A stretch of 64,000 nt of DNA from CAZVNZ01 sp964628515 (GTDB taxonomy: Bacteria; Bacillota; Clostridia; Christensenellales; Christensenellaceae). Below the pieces are notes generated by a model. It was not told the DNA's origin, did no database searches, and saw nothing but the letters and a program-made list of their open reading frames with translations. Made by a program: the position numbers and the translations under genes. The stretch spans positions 1 to 64,000 of the forward strand of contig CAZVNZ010000015.1 in assembly GCA_964628515.1 (NCBI GenBank). Direction: 5' to 3'. This document shows positions 1 through 6,844 of the stretch, piece by piece; the first letter of the stretch is position 1, and every line of letters starts with the position of its first letter.

Positions 1-68
1 TAAGATTTGCTATAAGAGAAGGCGGAAGAACGGTAGGCGCAGGCGTAGTTGCAGGCGTTATTGAGTAA
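1..68 (+). CDS. tuf: Elongation factor Tu, C-terminal end (partial)
   Basis: The frame starting at base 3 reads RFAIREGGRTVGAGVVAGVIE and then TAA at 66-68. This is the highly conserved last beta-strand region of EF-Tu (domain 3), the GTPase that delivers aminoacyl-tRNA to the ribosome. Only the last 21 residues lie in the window; the rest is upstream. A strong hairpin terminator follows 40 bases later, as expected for the end of a translation-factor operon. The family call is firm because this C-terminal motif is nearly invariant in bacteria. Confidence 0.93.
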   Translation, partial: RFAIREGGRTVGAGVVAGVIE

Positions 69-108
69 TCCATAATTTATTTACTGTAAAAGTTAAGCAA
101 ACATACTT

Positions 109-136
109 AAAGGCGCTATTATTTGGCGCCTTTTAT
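109..136 (+). terminator. Rho-independent terminator after tuf
   Basis: AAAGGCGC (109-116) pairs perfectly with GCGCCTTT (126-133) across a 9-base loop, followed by a short T-rich run. It sits directly between the tuf stop and the promoter of the next gene. Confidence 0.85.
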
Positions 137-145
137 TGTTATCGC

Positions 146-174
146 TTTATCACCAAAGAAAAAAGTGGTATAAT
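146..174 (+). promoter_or_regulatory. Probable promoter of the alpha/beta hydrolase
   Basis: A perfect TATAAT lies at 169-174, 17 bases after a weak -35-like TTTATC (146-151). The hydrolase ATG is at 195 behind an AGAGGTGG ribosome site. The -10 box is convincing and the -35 is not. Confidence 0.5.
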
Positions 175-194
175 AATTGGCAGAGGTGGAAGTT

Positions 195-1178
195 ATGGAT
201 AACGGAGAAATTGCAATACTTATTATAATACTGATTTTAGCCGTGTTTATAGGCATTTACCTGGGTATAGGCTACTATTTTTACTCTCTTGCCCTAAACC
301 CTAAAAACAAAAAGTTGATGGGCACTTTAATTTTTACGGACGAAAATAACACAGACCCTTCCCAGCAAGAAAACATCAAAAAATGGAATTCCCACAACGA
401 GTGGTTTGCAAACAGCGGTTATACTCACGAATATATTACTGCTAAGGACAATGTGCGGTTGCACGGTGTGGCAATAAGACACAAGCAAAGCACAAACAAA
501 TGGGCGGTGTTGCTCCACGGATACAGGGGAAAGTGCTTCGATATGCAGTTTATAGCCTATCATTTTTATAATATGGGTTTTAATATATTGATGCCGGATT
601 TACGAGGGTGTGGGCAAAGTGGCGGAAAGTGCATTACAATTGGCTTTACAGACAGCAAAGACACACTTTGTTGGATTAGGGATTTTATTATTTATAATGA
701 TGATGATGCAGAAATAGTCGTTACGGGCATATCTATGGGTGGTGCTACAACCATGATGCTAACGGGGCTACCTCTACCTAAAAACGTTAAAGTAGCGGTG
801 GAAGATTGCGGATATACCAACGCATACGAGCAATTTAAGTATATACTTACAAATGCTATGAAACTGCCAAAATTCCCTTTTTTGCCCGCAACTGATATTT
901 TTGTGCGGTTAATGGCAGGTTTTTCCCTTAAAAAGGCAAGCTGTATAAAAAGGGTGGAAAACTCGGATACACCCACCCTTTTTATTCATGGTGACAATGA
1001 CACCTTTGTGCCTTTTTATATGTTAGAGGAAGTGTATAATGCTTGCGGTACAAATAAAAAGGCAAAACTGATAATAAAAGACGCCCCCCACGGTATGTGT
1101 GCACTTACGGATACGGAGGGCTATTTTAAGGGTATAAGGGAATTTGTGGGCAAATATATTGAAATTAGCAATAGTTAA
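195..1178 (+). CDS. Membrane-anchored alpha/beta hydrolase (serine hydrolase)
   Basis: A 327-residue protein with one N-terminal hydrophobic segment (about residues 7-31) followed by an alpha/beta-hydrolase fold. Visible landmarks are the oxyanion-type HGYRGK (about 108-113), DLRGCGQSGG (about 135-144), the nucleophile elbow GISMGG (Ser about 180), FIHGDNDTFVP carrying the likely catalytic Asp, and APHGM with the catalytic His near the C-terminus. It resembles the BEM46/YqkD-type serine hydrolases, probably acting on esters or peptides at the membrane; the substrate cannot be read from the sequence. I chose ATG 195 rather than the upstream TTG 177 because AGAGGTGG precedes it at good spacing. 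It is a single-gene unit with its own TATAAT promoter. Confidence 0.85.
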   Translation: MDNGEIAILIIILILAVFIGIYLGIGYYFYSLALNPKNKKLMGTLIFTDENNTDPSQQENIKKWNSHNEWFANSGYTHEYITAKDNVRLHGVAIRHKQSTNKWAVLLHGYRGKCFDMQFIAYHFYNMGFNILMPDLRGCGQSGGKCITIGFTDSKDTLCWIRDFIIYNDDDAEIVVTGISMGGATTMMLTGLPLPKNVKVAVEDCGYTNAYEQFKYILTNAMKLPKFPFLPATDIFVRLMAGFSLKKASCIKRVENSDTPTLFIHGDNDTFVPFYMLEEVYNACGTNKKAKLIIKDAPHGMCALTDTEGYFKGIREFVGKYIEISNS

Positions 1179-1242
1179 AACTATTATTTAAAAAAATTTT
1201 TTTAATTTTTTTTAAATTACGTAATTTGTACATATTTTGTGG

Positions 1243-1248
1243 TATAAT
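1243..1248 (+). promoter_or_regulatory. -10 box immediately upstream of the 46-residue gene
   Basis: A perfect TATAAT at 1243-1248 is only 6 bases before the ATG at 1255, so the predicted transcription start falls on or next to the start codon. No clear -35 is visible. Confidence 0.5.
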
Positions 1249-1254
1249 CTAAAT

Positions 1255-1395
1255 ATGGAATGTAAAAAATGTAATTACAATATGGTAAAAAGGGCTAATA
1301 AAGCGCCTAAAGTAAATGTAGAAGTATATGTGTGCCCAAAATGCGGTACCCTGCTGTTTGTTTATGCGGAAGGGGACGAAAAATGGGAACCTTAA
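1255..1395 (+). CDS. Small zinc-ribbon protein, 46 aa
   Basis: The short reading frame from ATG 1255 to TAA 1393-1395 encodes 46 residues with two CxxC knuckles: CKKC near the N-terminus (residues 3-6) and CPKC in the second half. Between them is a basic stretch (KRANKAPK). This spacing is typical of a zinc ribbon. The function is unknown; such proteins bind nucleic acid or act as small adaptors. No Shine-Dalgarno sequence precedes the ATG and the TATAAT at 1243-1248 would start transcription at about the ATG, so the mRNA may be leaderless. The paired CxxC motifs make a chance frame unlikely. Confidence 0.6.
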   Translation: MECKKCNYNMVKRANKAPKVNVEVYVCPKCGTLLFVYAEGDEKWEP

Positions 1396-1421
1396 ATTTT
1401 TTTTGCGAATAAAATTCATAT

Positions 1422-1943
1422 TTAAACTTTAATGAAATACTGCTCCAAGGTGTCTGATTGTAAGTAAGTAAACCCATGGCTTTCGTAGATGTTATTTAGC
1501 TTTGGGTGTTTTTTGCATTCCACTAATACGCAGTTGCAGGGTATTAAATCGTTTGAAGTTCGTACAACTTCGTATACACATTCTAAAATATCTTTTATAG
1601 TTAAACAGGAAGAATCGGTTTCATCTACATATTTGCATAGTTGCCCAATAAGTACGAAGTGGGCAGTTTTTGCGGTAGCCTTAATACCGCCTTGCACCTT
1701 CTTTCTTTTGGTTTTTGCAGTAGTGGGTTGAAATAATAAGGATTTATGGGAAAGTGTAAAATAGCCTTCCAATTTGTATATACCCTCATTTAACTTAGCC
1801 TCATCAAAGAGTAAATAAACAGAGCAAAAGCCACGTTTGTAGTATTCTATGGCTTTATTCTTTAAAAATGCTTCAATTTCTCTGTCCCTACAACACCTAA
1901 ACAAAGAAAAAGCTCCCTCTAAAAATTCTTCGGGAGCTTGCAT
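1422..1943 (-). CDS. GNAT-family acetyltransferase, possible toxin of a toxin-antitoxin pair
   Basis: A 173-residue protein with GNAT-like organisation: a first strand/helix with YYKRGFCSVYLLFDE, the hydrophobic strand HFVLIGQLCKYVD at the position of the core strand beta4, a following helix, and a C-terminal strand-helix (CVLVECKKHPKLNNIYESHGF) matching the usual end of GNAT domains. The classic Q/RxxGxG/A acetyl-CoA loop is poorly preserved. It starts 17 bases after the stop of a small upstream gene (1961-2122), a two-gene arrangement like GNAT toxin-antitoxin modules. The ATG at 1943 has AAAGGA 14 bases upstream, which is long. The toxin role is inferred from context and fold only. Confidence 0.6.
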   Translation of the reverse strand: MQAPEEFLEGAFSLFRCCRDREIEAFLKNKAIEYYKRGFCSVYLLFDEAKLNEGIYKLEGYFTLSHKSLLFQPTTAKTKRKKVQGGIKATAKTAHFVLIGQLCKYVDETDSSCLTIKDILECVYEVVRTSNDLIPCNCVLVECKKHPKLNNIYESHGFTYLQSDTLEQYFIKV

Positions 1944-1960
1944 ATTATCAAAAATATCCT

Positions 1961-2122
1961 TTATTGAGATGAGAACCGCCTTAATAGTTTTTTCCCCTCT
2001 TCCAATTTACTTGCGCCCTTTGTGCGTTTAATTGGAGACTCTTTAGCCATTTGGCGCTCAAATCGCTCTATTGTTTGAGTATCTTTAATAACAAATGTTT
2101 TTGTAATTGATGATGTAGCCAT
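1961..2122 (-). CDS. Small antitoxin-like protein, 53 aa
   Basis: A 53-residue frame from ATG 2122 to TAA 1961-1963 begins MATSSITKTFVIKDTQTIER and ends in a basic tail. It has a near-perfect AAGGAGG ribosome site 7-8 bases upstream. A short strand followed by a helix at the N-terminus, then a charged tail, is the layout of ribbon-helix-helix type antitoxins, though no family can be named with certainty. It lies directly upstream of the GNAT gene on the same strand, so the two are probably co-transcribed and co-regulated. A promoter-like pair is visible at 2155-2181. Confidence 0.6.
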   Translation of the reverse strand: MATSSITKTFVIKDTQTIERFERQMAKESPIKRTKGASKLEEGKKLLRRFSSQ

Positions 2123-2154
2123 TGCTAAAACCTCCTTTTACTATTTAAGAAAAG

Positions 2155-2181
2155 TTTATACTAAAAGAGCAAAAATTGCAA
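2155..2181 (-). promoter_or_regulatory. Possible promoter of the small gene/GNAT pair
   Basis: Read on the minus strand, TTGCAA (2176-2181) and TATAAA (2155-2160) are separated by 15 bases. The spacer is short, so this is tentative. Confidence 0.35.
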
Positions 2182-2227
2182 CATTTTTTTCCAACTTTTT
2201 ATATATTTTTAACAAATATCTACCCAC

Positions 2228-2677
2228 CTACACCACAGCCCCCTTCAAATATCTATCATGCTTTTTACGCACCCCGTCTGCGCAATTTCCACCGCCTATC
2301 TTTATGGCGACTTGCTCCCAAGAAAGTTGCTTAAAATAACGTAAGCTGAAAATCTCTCTTATATCCGCCTCGTCTATGGAGCTTAGGTAGTCCTCCGCCT
2401 TTTTTATAAGCATACAATACCTAACAAGCGCCTCTTTTCGTGCTACCCTAATATTAAACAGTTTTTTTTCCAATAGCTTTGCATCCTTATCGTCTATAAT
2501 ATAGCCGTGCAGGGAAATATTATGATACACATAAGGAAATTGGTTTTGAGAGCCCTTTACCACGTCTGTTGTTGAGCTTTCCACTTTTTGTGCGGAAATA
2601 TTTGCAATTTCTTCGTCTAATTCTTCAATTTGCCGTTTTATACTATGATAGTTTTTAAGTAAATCTTTTAAATACAT
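2228..2677 (-). CDS. Phage-type transcriptional regulator (sigma-like HTH, DUF1492/ArpU-like)
   Basis: A 149-residue protein with an N-terminal coiled-coil stretch (about residues 8-35), a middle region, and a C-terminal sigma-70-region-4-like helix-turn-helix (IFSLRYFKQLSWEQVAIKIGGG... up to the C-terminus). This layout is common in small Firmicutes phage regulators that activate late genes or packaging genes. GAGGG precedes the ATG at suitable spacing. It follows the small zinc-finger gene by 27 bases on the same strand, forming a leftward two-gene unit driven from the repressor-controlled region near 2950. The family name is from pattern recognition and is less certain than the HTH call. 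Confidence 0.6.
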   Translation of the reverse strand: MYLKDLLKNYHSIKRQIEELDEEIANISAQKVESSTTDVVKGSQNQFPYVYHNISLHGYIIDDKDAKLLEKKLFNIRVARKEALVRYCMLIKKAEDYLSSIDEADIREIFSLRYFKQLSWEQVAIKIGGGNCADGVRKKHDRYLKGAVV

Positions 2678-2704
2678 AGCCTATACCCTCTTATTATTAT
2701 AATT

Positions 2705-2896
2705 TTATACGCGTACCAAAAAATCTCTAAAATAATCCTCGCTAAAACTACGCAAACAATCCTCGTGGACAAGGTCGCCGTCTATAAAATAGTAATCCTC
2801 GCCTGCGTATATTTCCATATTGCAATGTGCGCAAATCCCTGTAATATGGGGAGTTTCCTGTAAATAACTTGAATCTGCTATACTTTTCATATACAT
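2705..2896 (-). CDS. Small LIM/zinc-finger-like phage protein, 63 aa
   Basis: This 63-residue protein carries CAHC at about residues 22-25 and HEDC at about 44-47. That is a Cys2/His-Cys arrangement able to bind one zinc ion, with the intervening YAGEDYYFIDGDLVH strand pair seen in small LIM-like phage proteins. AAAGGGTGG lies just upstream of the start. It is the first gene of the leftward unit, and its promoter (2941-2968) overlaps a repeated operator motif. It is probably an early phage gene controlled by the XRE repressor; its function is unknown. Confidence 0.6.
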   Translation of the reverse strand: MYMKSIADSSYLQETPHITGICAHCNMEIYAGEDYYFIDGDLVHEDCLRSFSEDYFRDFLVRV

Positions 2897-2911
2897 TTAC
2901 CACCCTTTCTG

Positions 2912-3010
2912 ACTTTGCGTTTTGCAAAGTTCATACTTAAAGTATAACACCACTTTGCGTAATGTCAAGATTTTTTTTCCCGGTCTTGTGTATTTTGCTA
3001 TATGCAAAGT
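2912..3010. promoter_or_regulatory. Repeated repressor operator sites (ACTTTGC/GCAAAGT)
   Basis: Three sites share one heptamer: a full palindrome ACTTTGC-5 nt-GCAAAGT at 2912-2930, a half site ACTTTGC at 2952-2958 inside the spacer of the leftward promoter, and a half site GCAAAGT at 3004-3010 in the rightward promoter area. This resembles a phage lysogeny switch read by the adjacent XRE protein. Binding is inferred. Confidence 0.6.
2941..2968 (-). promoter_or_regulatory. Strong leftward promoter of the phage early genes
   Basis: On the minus strand, a consensus TTGACA (2963-2968) and TATACT (2941-2946) are separated by 16 bases. An operator half site lies in the spacer. It would drive the genes at 2705-2896 and 2228-2677. 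Confidence 0.7.
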
Positions 3011-3049
3011 TTATAATAATAGTAAATAGGGGAATAAAGAGGAGCTTCA

Positions 3050-3358
3050 ATGAAAAACAGAATTAAGGAATTGCGAACGGCACTAAATTTAACACAAAAA
3101 GAACTGGGGAAAAAACTCAATATTGCAGAATCTACAATTTCTTTGTACGAATCGGGCAAGAGAGAGCCGGATAATGCTACACTAATTAAATTAGCTGATA
3201 TTTTTGAAGTTTCTACAGACTATTTGCTACACAGAGACAAAACCTTTGAGGTGTCCGCCGCTAAAATAACAAACGGCAGAGACTACGAAGGGTTATCATC
3301 ACAATCAATAGAAAAACTAAAAAGCTACGAGGCATTTTTAAGAGAATCGGAAAAATAA
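3050..3358 (+). CDS. XRE-family (Cro/CI-like) repressor
   Basis: A 102-residue protein whose first about 62 residues form a textbook HTH_3 domain: IKELRTALNLTQKELGKKLNIAESTISLYESGKREP, then ATLIKLADIFEVSTDYLL. A short C-terminal tail may mediate oligomerisation. It is probably the lysogeny repressor of the prophage remnant. It diverges from the leftward early genes across a region with three copies of an ACTTTGC/GCAAAGT motif, and is followed 66 bases later by an ImmA/IrrE protease gene, the usual partner that inactivates such repressors. GAGGAGC lies before the ATG. Confidence 0.88.
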   Translation: MKNRIKELRTALNLTQKELGKKLNIAESTISLYESGKREPDNATLIKLADIFEVSTDYLLHRDKTFEVSAAKITNGRDYEGLSSQSIEKLKSYEAFLRESEK

Positions 3359-3424
3359 TTAAAGGTATACTTATTGTAGCTAAAAAATATTAGAGCTAAA
3401 ATAACTATTGCGGAGGTCAAATAT

Positions 3425-3934
3425 TTGGTTTGCTTGGGGTTAGACGAACAATTAGATAACGAAATTTACAACGAGGGTATACATTTAAAGGAAAAGGATA
3501 TGTCCGAATACGAAATTGATGGGCATTATTACTATGCGCAGGGGATGAAACACCCTGTAATTACGGTAAATAAACAAGGTACAACCTACGAAAAAAATGT
3601 TATTAAAGCACACGAGCTTGGGCATCATCATTTAACGTCTCATAATTTATTCGAGTCGCCCTCGTGGCTAAGAAAAAAAGAGGAGCTACTTGCAGAGCGG
3701 TGGATGCTAAACCGTGTAATGCCAATAGAAAAGCTAATAGAAGCCTACGAAGCGGGCAACTACACCCCCTTTAGTGTGGCGGATTACTTGGAAATACCGG
3801 TGGAGGATTTAATAAAAGGCATAGAAAAATATCTTACCATATACGGCTTTGCACTTCATACCCAAAAATACGTTATTACTTGGAGCCCTTTTTGCATAAA
3901 AAGAGAGGCGGACGAGGAAAAAGAATATTTTTAA
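3425..3934 (+). CDS. ImmA/IrrE-family metallopeptidase
   Basis: A 169-residue protein with the zinc-protease motif HELGHHH (HExxH type, roughly residues 63-69). It is followed by the characteristic ImmA pattern in which the segment after the motif contains a Glu-rich LRKKEELLAERWMLNRVMP, where the third ligand Glu would lie. These enzymes cleave the partner XRE repressor and so switch the phage or mobile element to induction. The start is TTG 3425, chosen because GGAGG lies 8 bases upstream. It sits directly downstream of the XRE gene, the standard pairing. Confidence 0.85.
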   Translation: MVCLGLDEQLDNEIYNEGIHLKEKDMSEYEIDGHYYYAQGMKHPVITVNKQGTTYEKNVIKAHELGHHHLTSHNLFESPSWLRKKEELLAERWMLNRVMPIEKLIEAYEAGNYTPFSVADYLEIPVEDLIKGIEKYLTIYGFALHTQKYVITWSPFCIKREADEEKEYF

Positions 3935-4029
3935 AGCGAAAAACGGTATAGCCGTGGGATAAATCCAATTACGAAAAAGTTGTCCTTTTTGTCCGCTTAA
4001 AATATGGTAATATTTAGTTGTAATAAAAT

Positions 4030-4143
4030 ACCCTCTGCTTAGAGGGTGTTTTTACTTTCCGTTTAAAAATACCTTAAGGCAAGAGGTATTTTTAAATTAC
4101 TCAAAAAAAGCACCTGCTTAATTTAAGCACAGGGTGCTTTTTT
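4030..4143 (+). terminator. Three consecutive hairpins (triple terminator)
   Basis: Hairpin 1: ACCCTCT (4030-4036)/AGAGGGT (4041-4047) plus T-run. Hairpin 2: a 13-bp stem, 4062-4074 with 4084-4096, ending in T-rich sequence. Hairpin 3: an A-rich/GCACC arm from about 4104 pairing with CAGGGTGC and six T (4130-4143). Together they insulate the repressor/protease pair from the tail-fibre gene. Confidence 0.75.
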
Positions 4144-4226
4144 AGTTTGGCAAAATGTTGCGTAGTGCAAAGAAATACAAAGTAATGCAGTACGCACCAA
4201 ATAAGTATTATAAAGGAGAAGCATTA

Positions 4227-5711
4227 ATGGCAATTAGGGATTTAAAGTTTAAAGAGAGCGATTTTGTCAACAAGGACATATCCTCTCTGCCGGATAACCC
4301 GTCCGAAGAGGGTTTTAGCGCATCACAATTAAAAGCAAGATTTGATAGCGTGGCTAAAAACATGATAGCCTTAGGCAGTTTTAACAGGCTTTTAGAGCTT
4401 TTGGAAAGCGAGGGGGGTGGTAGGGAAATTGGCGTTAGCGATTACAAAAACAAGGGAATTTCCACTGTGCAAAACGCACTTGAAAAAATAATCGACTACA
4501 TAGACGAAAAAATAGTGGCGCTTGGTACCGGAGATATGGCACGCACAGTATTTGTTGACGATGGTGGCAACGGAGTGGTGCTTAGTGCAAAGCAGGCGGA
4601 AAATGCAACCAAATTAAATAATAAGGCGGAGGGCGCACTAAGTGTACTTAATGCAAGCAAGCTAAACAACAAGGCAGAAAGCGCTCTAAGTGTGGATAAC
4701 GCCGCAAAATTAGGGGGGCGAGCGGAGGCGGATTTATATGTTAAATATGCCACAAGCGCAGGTAGTGCGGTGGATAGTACGGCACGCACCACCGCAAATA
4801 ATGCGGTTGCAAAAACCGCTATTGCAAACGATATTTTAGACGCATCAACAAGCAGAGTAGCATCCGCATTTTTAACTAATTGGCTATACAACAGGCAAAA
4901 CGAAACCAACGCCAACGTAAATACAAAGGTTTCCAAAAGCGGAGACAGCATAAGCGGTAATTTAGGGGTAAGCGGTGCAGTAATCGCAGGAAGCTACGCA
5001 CGTTTAGACTACACCTCGGTAAGCGGAATTCCCGGGGCTCGGCTGTATTCCGGCTCGGGAGGGGTAATAATACACCCTGTAAGCGAGCAGGTGTGGAATG
5101 TGGGCGGTTTTCACCCCGTCAGCGTTTCGGGCGCTTATTCTTTAGGCTCGGGCACGTACAGATGGTCCACAGCGTATCTTATAAGCAACCCAAACGTTTC
5201 TTGCGACAGCAAAGGCAAAATGCTTATAGCAAATGTGGATTTTAGCGGTATAAAGCCAAAAGGGTGGTCTTTAACAAGCGCAATACCCATAGAGGACTTG
5301 CGAAACCTAATAAGAGAGCTGGAAATTCGAGAGTATTACAGATATAAGTCGGTAATAGATGAGGATGCGCCACCTCAAATTATTACTTTTATTGGTGATG
5401 ATGGTAAAGAAACCACCCAAGAACTCCCTGTATATAAGGAAGTGGTAGACACAGAAAACAAAGAGTTAGGAATATTTATAGACGACTTAAAAGACAACAA
5501 GCACTTCGACTTATTTGGGCGTATCACCAAAAACGAAGAAACAGGAGAAACAAATTACAGTTTAGACACAGGCTCTTACGCAACCCTTGCCTTAGCGGTG
5601 GGCAAAGATGCACTAAACAGGTTAGACGCCTTAGAAGCAAAGCACAACGCATTAAAGCAGTTGCTTATGGCAAAAGGGATAATTTCCGAAGAAGAATTAC
5701 AAGCGTTATAA
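4227..5711 (+). CDS. Phage tail fibre/receptor-binding-like protein
   Basis: 494 residues from ATG 4227, chosen over an upstream frame opening at 4155 because AAAGGAG precedes it. The N-terminal part (MAIRDLKFKESDFVNKDISSLPD...) resembles the tail-attachment segment of siphophage fibres. About residues 126-173 are three 16-residue repeats of the form NAxKLNNKAExALSV, then an Ala/Ser/Thr-rich shaft and a Gly/Ser-rich receptor-binding-like region. The last about 130 residues resemble the PKGW...DLRNLIRELE...ALEAKHNALKQLL ends seen in fibres with a terminal coiled coil. It is followed by an endolysin and a holin, a normal tail-lysis order, but no other structural genes are present nearby. Confidence 0.75.
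   Translation: MAIRDLKFKESDFVNKDISSLPDNPSEEGFSASQLKARFDSVAKNMIALGSFNRLLELLESEGGGREIGVSDYKNKGISTVQNALEKIIDYIDEKIVALGTGDMARTVFVDDGGNGVVLSAKQAENATKLNNKAEGALSVLNASKLNNKAESALSVDNAAKLGGRAEADLYVKYATSAGSAVDSTARTTANNAVAKTAIANDILDASTSRVASAFLTNWLYNRQNETNANVNTKVSKSGDSISGNLGVSGAVIAGSYARLDYTSVSGIPGARLYSGSGGVIIHPVSEQVWNVGGFHPVSVSGAYSLGSGTYRWSTAYLISNPNVSCDSKGKMLIANVDFSGIKPKGWSLTSAIPIEDLRNLIRELEIREYYRYKSVIDEDAPPQIITFIGDDGKETTQELPVYKEVVDTENKELGIFIDDLKDNKHFDLFGRITKNEETGETNYSLDTGSYATLALAVGKDALNRLDALEAKHNALKQLLMAKGIISEEELQAL
4602..4745 (+). repeat. Three tandem 48-bp coding repeats in the tail fibre
   Basis: Units 4602-4649, 4650-4697 and 4698-4745 encode 16-residue repeats (NATKLNNKAEGALSVL, NASKLNNKAESALSVD, NAAKLGGRAEADLYVK). 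Units 1 and 2 are nearly identical in protein; unit 3 is diverged. This is typical of trimeric fibre shafts. Confidence 0.8.
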
Positions 5712-5754
5712 AAAATATATATAAACTAAAAATAATTTAAAGGAGAAAACTAAA

Positions 5755-6462
5755 ATGCTATCAGAAGTAAAAGACTACGGTCTAAAATTTAAGGGACAAC
5801 TTGCAAGACGCACAAACACTAATTTAATCGTGCTTCATCACACTCAAGGAGGTACAGCCGAAACGGTGGGGAGCATACATGCCCTGCATCTGGCAAAAGG
5901 AAACAAAGGGATAGACTACAACATATGTGTGGAGAAAAACGGCACGGTTGTATGGGGTAGAGGGCTGGATGCCATAGGAGGGCACACAAATAACTCTTAT
6001 TCAAAAACAAGAGGGGTAAATGCACGGAGTGTGGGTATTGTAGCCCTTGGAGATATGGACAGAAATCCAATGTCCAAAGCACAACTTGACGCAATTAAAG
6101 AAGTAACAAGGGCTGTGGTTAAATATTACGGAATTAAGGAAGTATTGTCTCACAAAGAAATTGCAGGCAGTAACTACACCGATTGCCCCGGAAAATATTT
6201 TCCCACAGAAGAAATACGTGCCTACGCCTTAGGCAACGATAATTTAATACCCGATGAGAAAAACCCACTACTTTGGAGGGTTGCAGTAGGTGTGCTTAAT
6301 TTCAGAGAGGGAGCAAGCACAAAAAGCAAGGTACTGAAAATCCTACAAAAAGGTGATGTTGTACGGCTGGACAGATATGTAGCAGGCGAGGATTGGGCAA
6401 GGGTGTACGTAGACGGTGTGCTTGGGTACGTATGGTTAAAATACATAGAGGAGGATAAATAA
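5755..6462 (+). CDS. Phage endolysin: N-acetylmuramoyl-L-alanine amidase with SH3 domain
   Basis: A 235-residue protein. Residues about 18-150 form an Amidase_2/PGRP domain: IVLHHT with the first zinc His, the IDYNICVEKNGTVVWGRG strand pair, a Gly-His at GGHTNN, VGIVALGD, and the C-terminal HKEIAGSNYTDCPG carrying the later His and Cys zinc ligands. Residues about 170-235 (LWRVAVGVLNFREGAST...DWARVYVDGVLGYVWLKYI) are a bacterial SH3 cell-wall-binding domain. It would cleave the peptidoglycan amide bond during phage lysis. AAAGGAG precedes the ATG, and the holin gene starts one base after its stop codon. Confidence 0.9.
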   Translation: MLSEVKDYGLKFKGQLARRTNTNLIVLHHTQGGTAETVGSIHALHLAKGNKGIDYNICVEKNGTVVWGRGLDAIGGHTNNSYSKTRGVNARSVGIVALGDMDRNPMSKAQLDAIKEVTRAVVKYYGIKEVLSHKEIAGSNYTDCPGKYFPTEEIRAYALGNDNLIPDEKNPLLWRVAVGVLNFREGASTKSKVLKILQKGDVVRLDRYVAGEDWARVYVDGVLGYVWLKYIEEDK

Positions 6463-6744
6463 ATGAATTTAAACGATTTTGGCTTAATGGCAATCCCAGT
6501 GATTGTAATAAACTGCTACCTTATTTGCAGTATTGTAAAAACCACAAAAGTGGACAACAAATGGCTGCCTGCCGTTGCAGGCATAAGCGGAGGCATTTTA
6601 GGGGTGATGGCAATGGCACTACTGCCCGAGTACCCGGCTAACGACTTCCTCACCGCCTTTGCCATAGGAATTGTAAGCGGATTTAGTGCCACAGGCATTA
6701 ATCAACTTACAAAACAACTTGGTGTGGATGCAAGCAAGGAAGAG
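6463..6744 (+). CDS. Phage holin (3' end lost in assembly gap)
   Basis: The visible 94 residues show two or three hydrophobic helices (about residues 8-28, 36-56 and 63-84) separated by a short polar loop with KTTKVDNKWLPAVAGISGGILG, the signature of the phage_holin_5 type found beside Clostridial amidases. The end TGINQLTKQLGVDASKEE is the cytoplasmic tail and very near the normal C-terminus. The gene starts directly after the endolysin stop, with GAGGAGG inside the endolysin's last codons, so translation is coupled. A run of N hides the stop codon. Confidence 0.75.
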
Positions 6745-6844
6745 NNNNNNNNNNNNNNNNNNNNNNNNNNNNNNNNNNNNNNNNNNNNNNNNNNNNNNNN
6801 NNNNNNNNNNNNNNNNNNNNNNNNNNNNNNNNNNNNNNNNNNNN
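6745..6844. other. Assembly gap (100 N)
   Basis: Exactly 100 unknown bases. This is the conventional placeholder for a gap of unknown length, so the true distance between the holin and the GNAT gene is not known and other phage or host genes could be missing here. Confidence 0.98.

Noticed and set aside
2155..2181. Full-strength promoter for the GNAT/antitoxin pair
   Set aside because: The 15-base spacer is short, so I list it only as tentative.
4496..4951. 151-codon minus-strand frame inside the tail fibre
   Set aside because: It is the mirror of the Ala/Lys-rich repeats and lacks a ribosome site; the plus-strand fibre is clearly coding.
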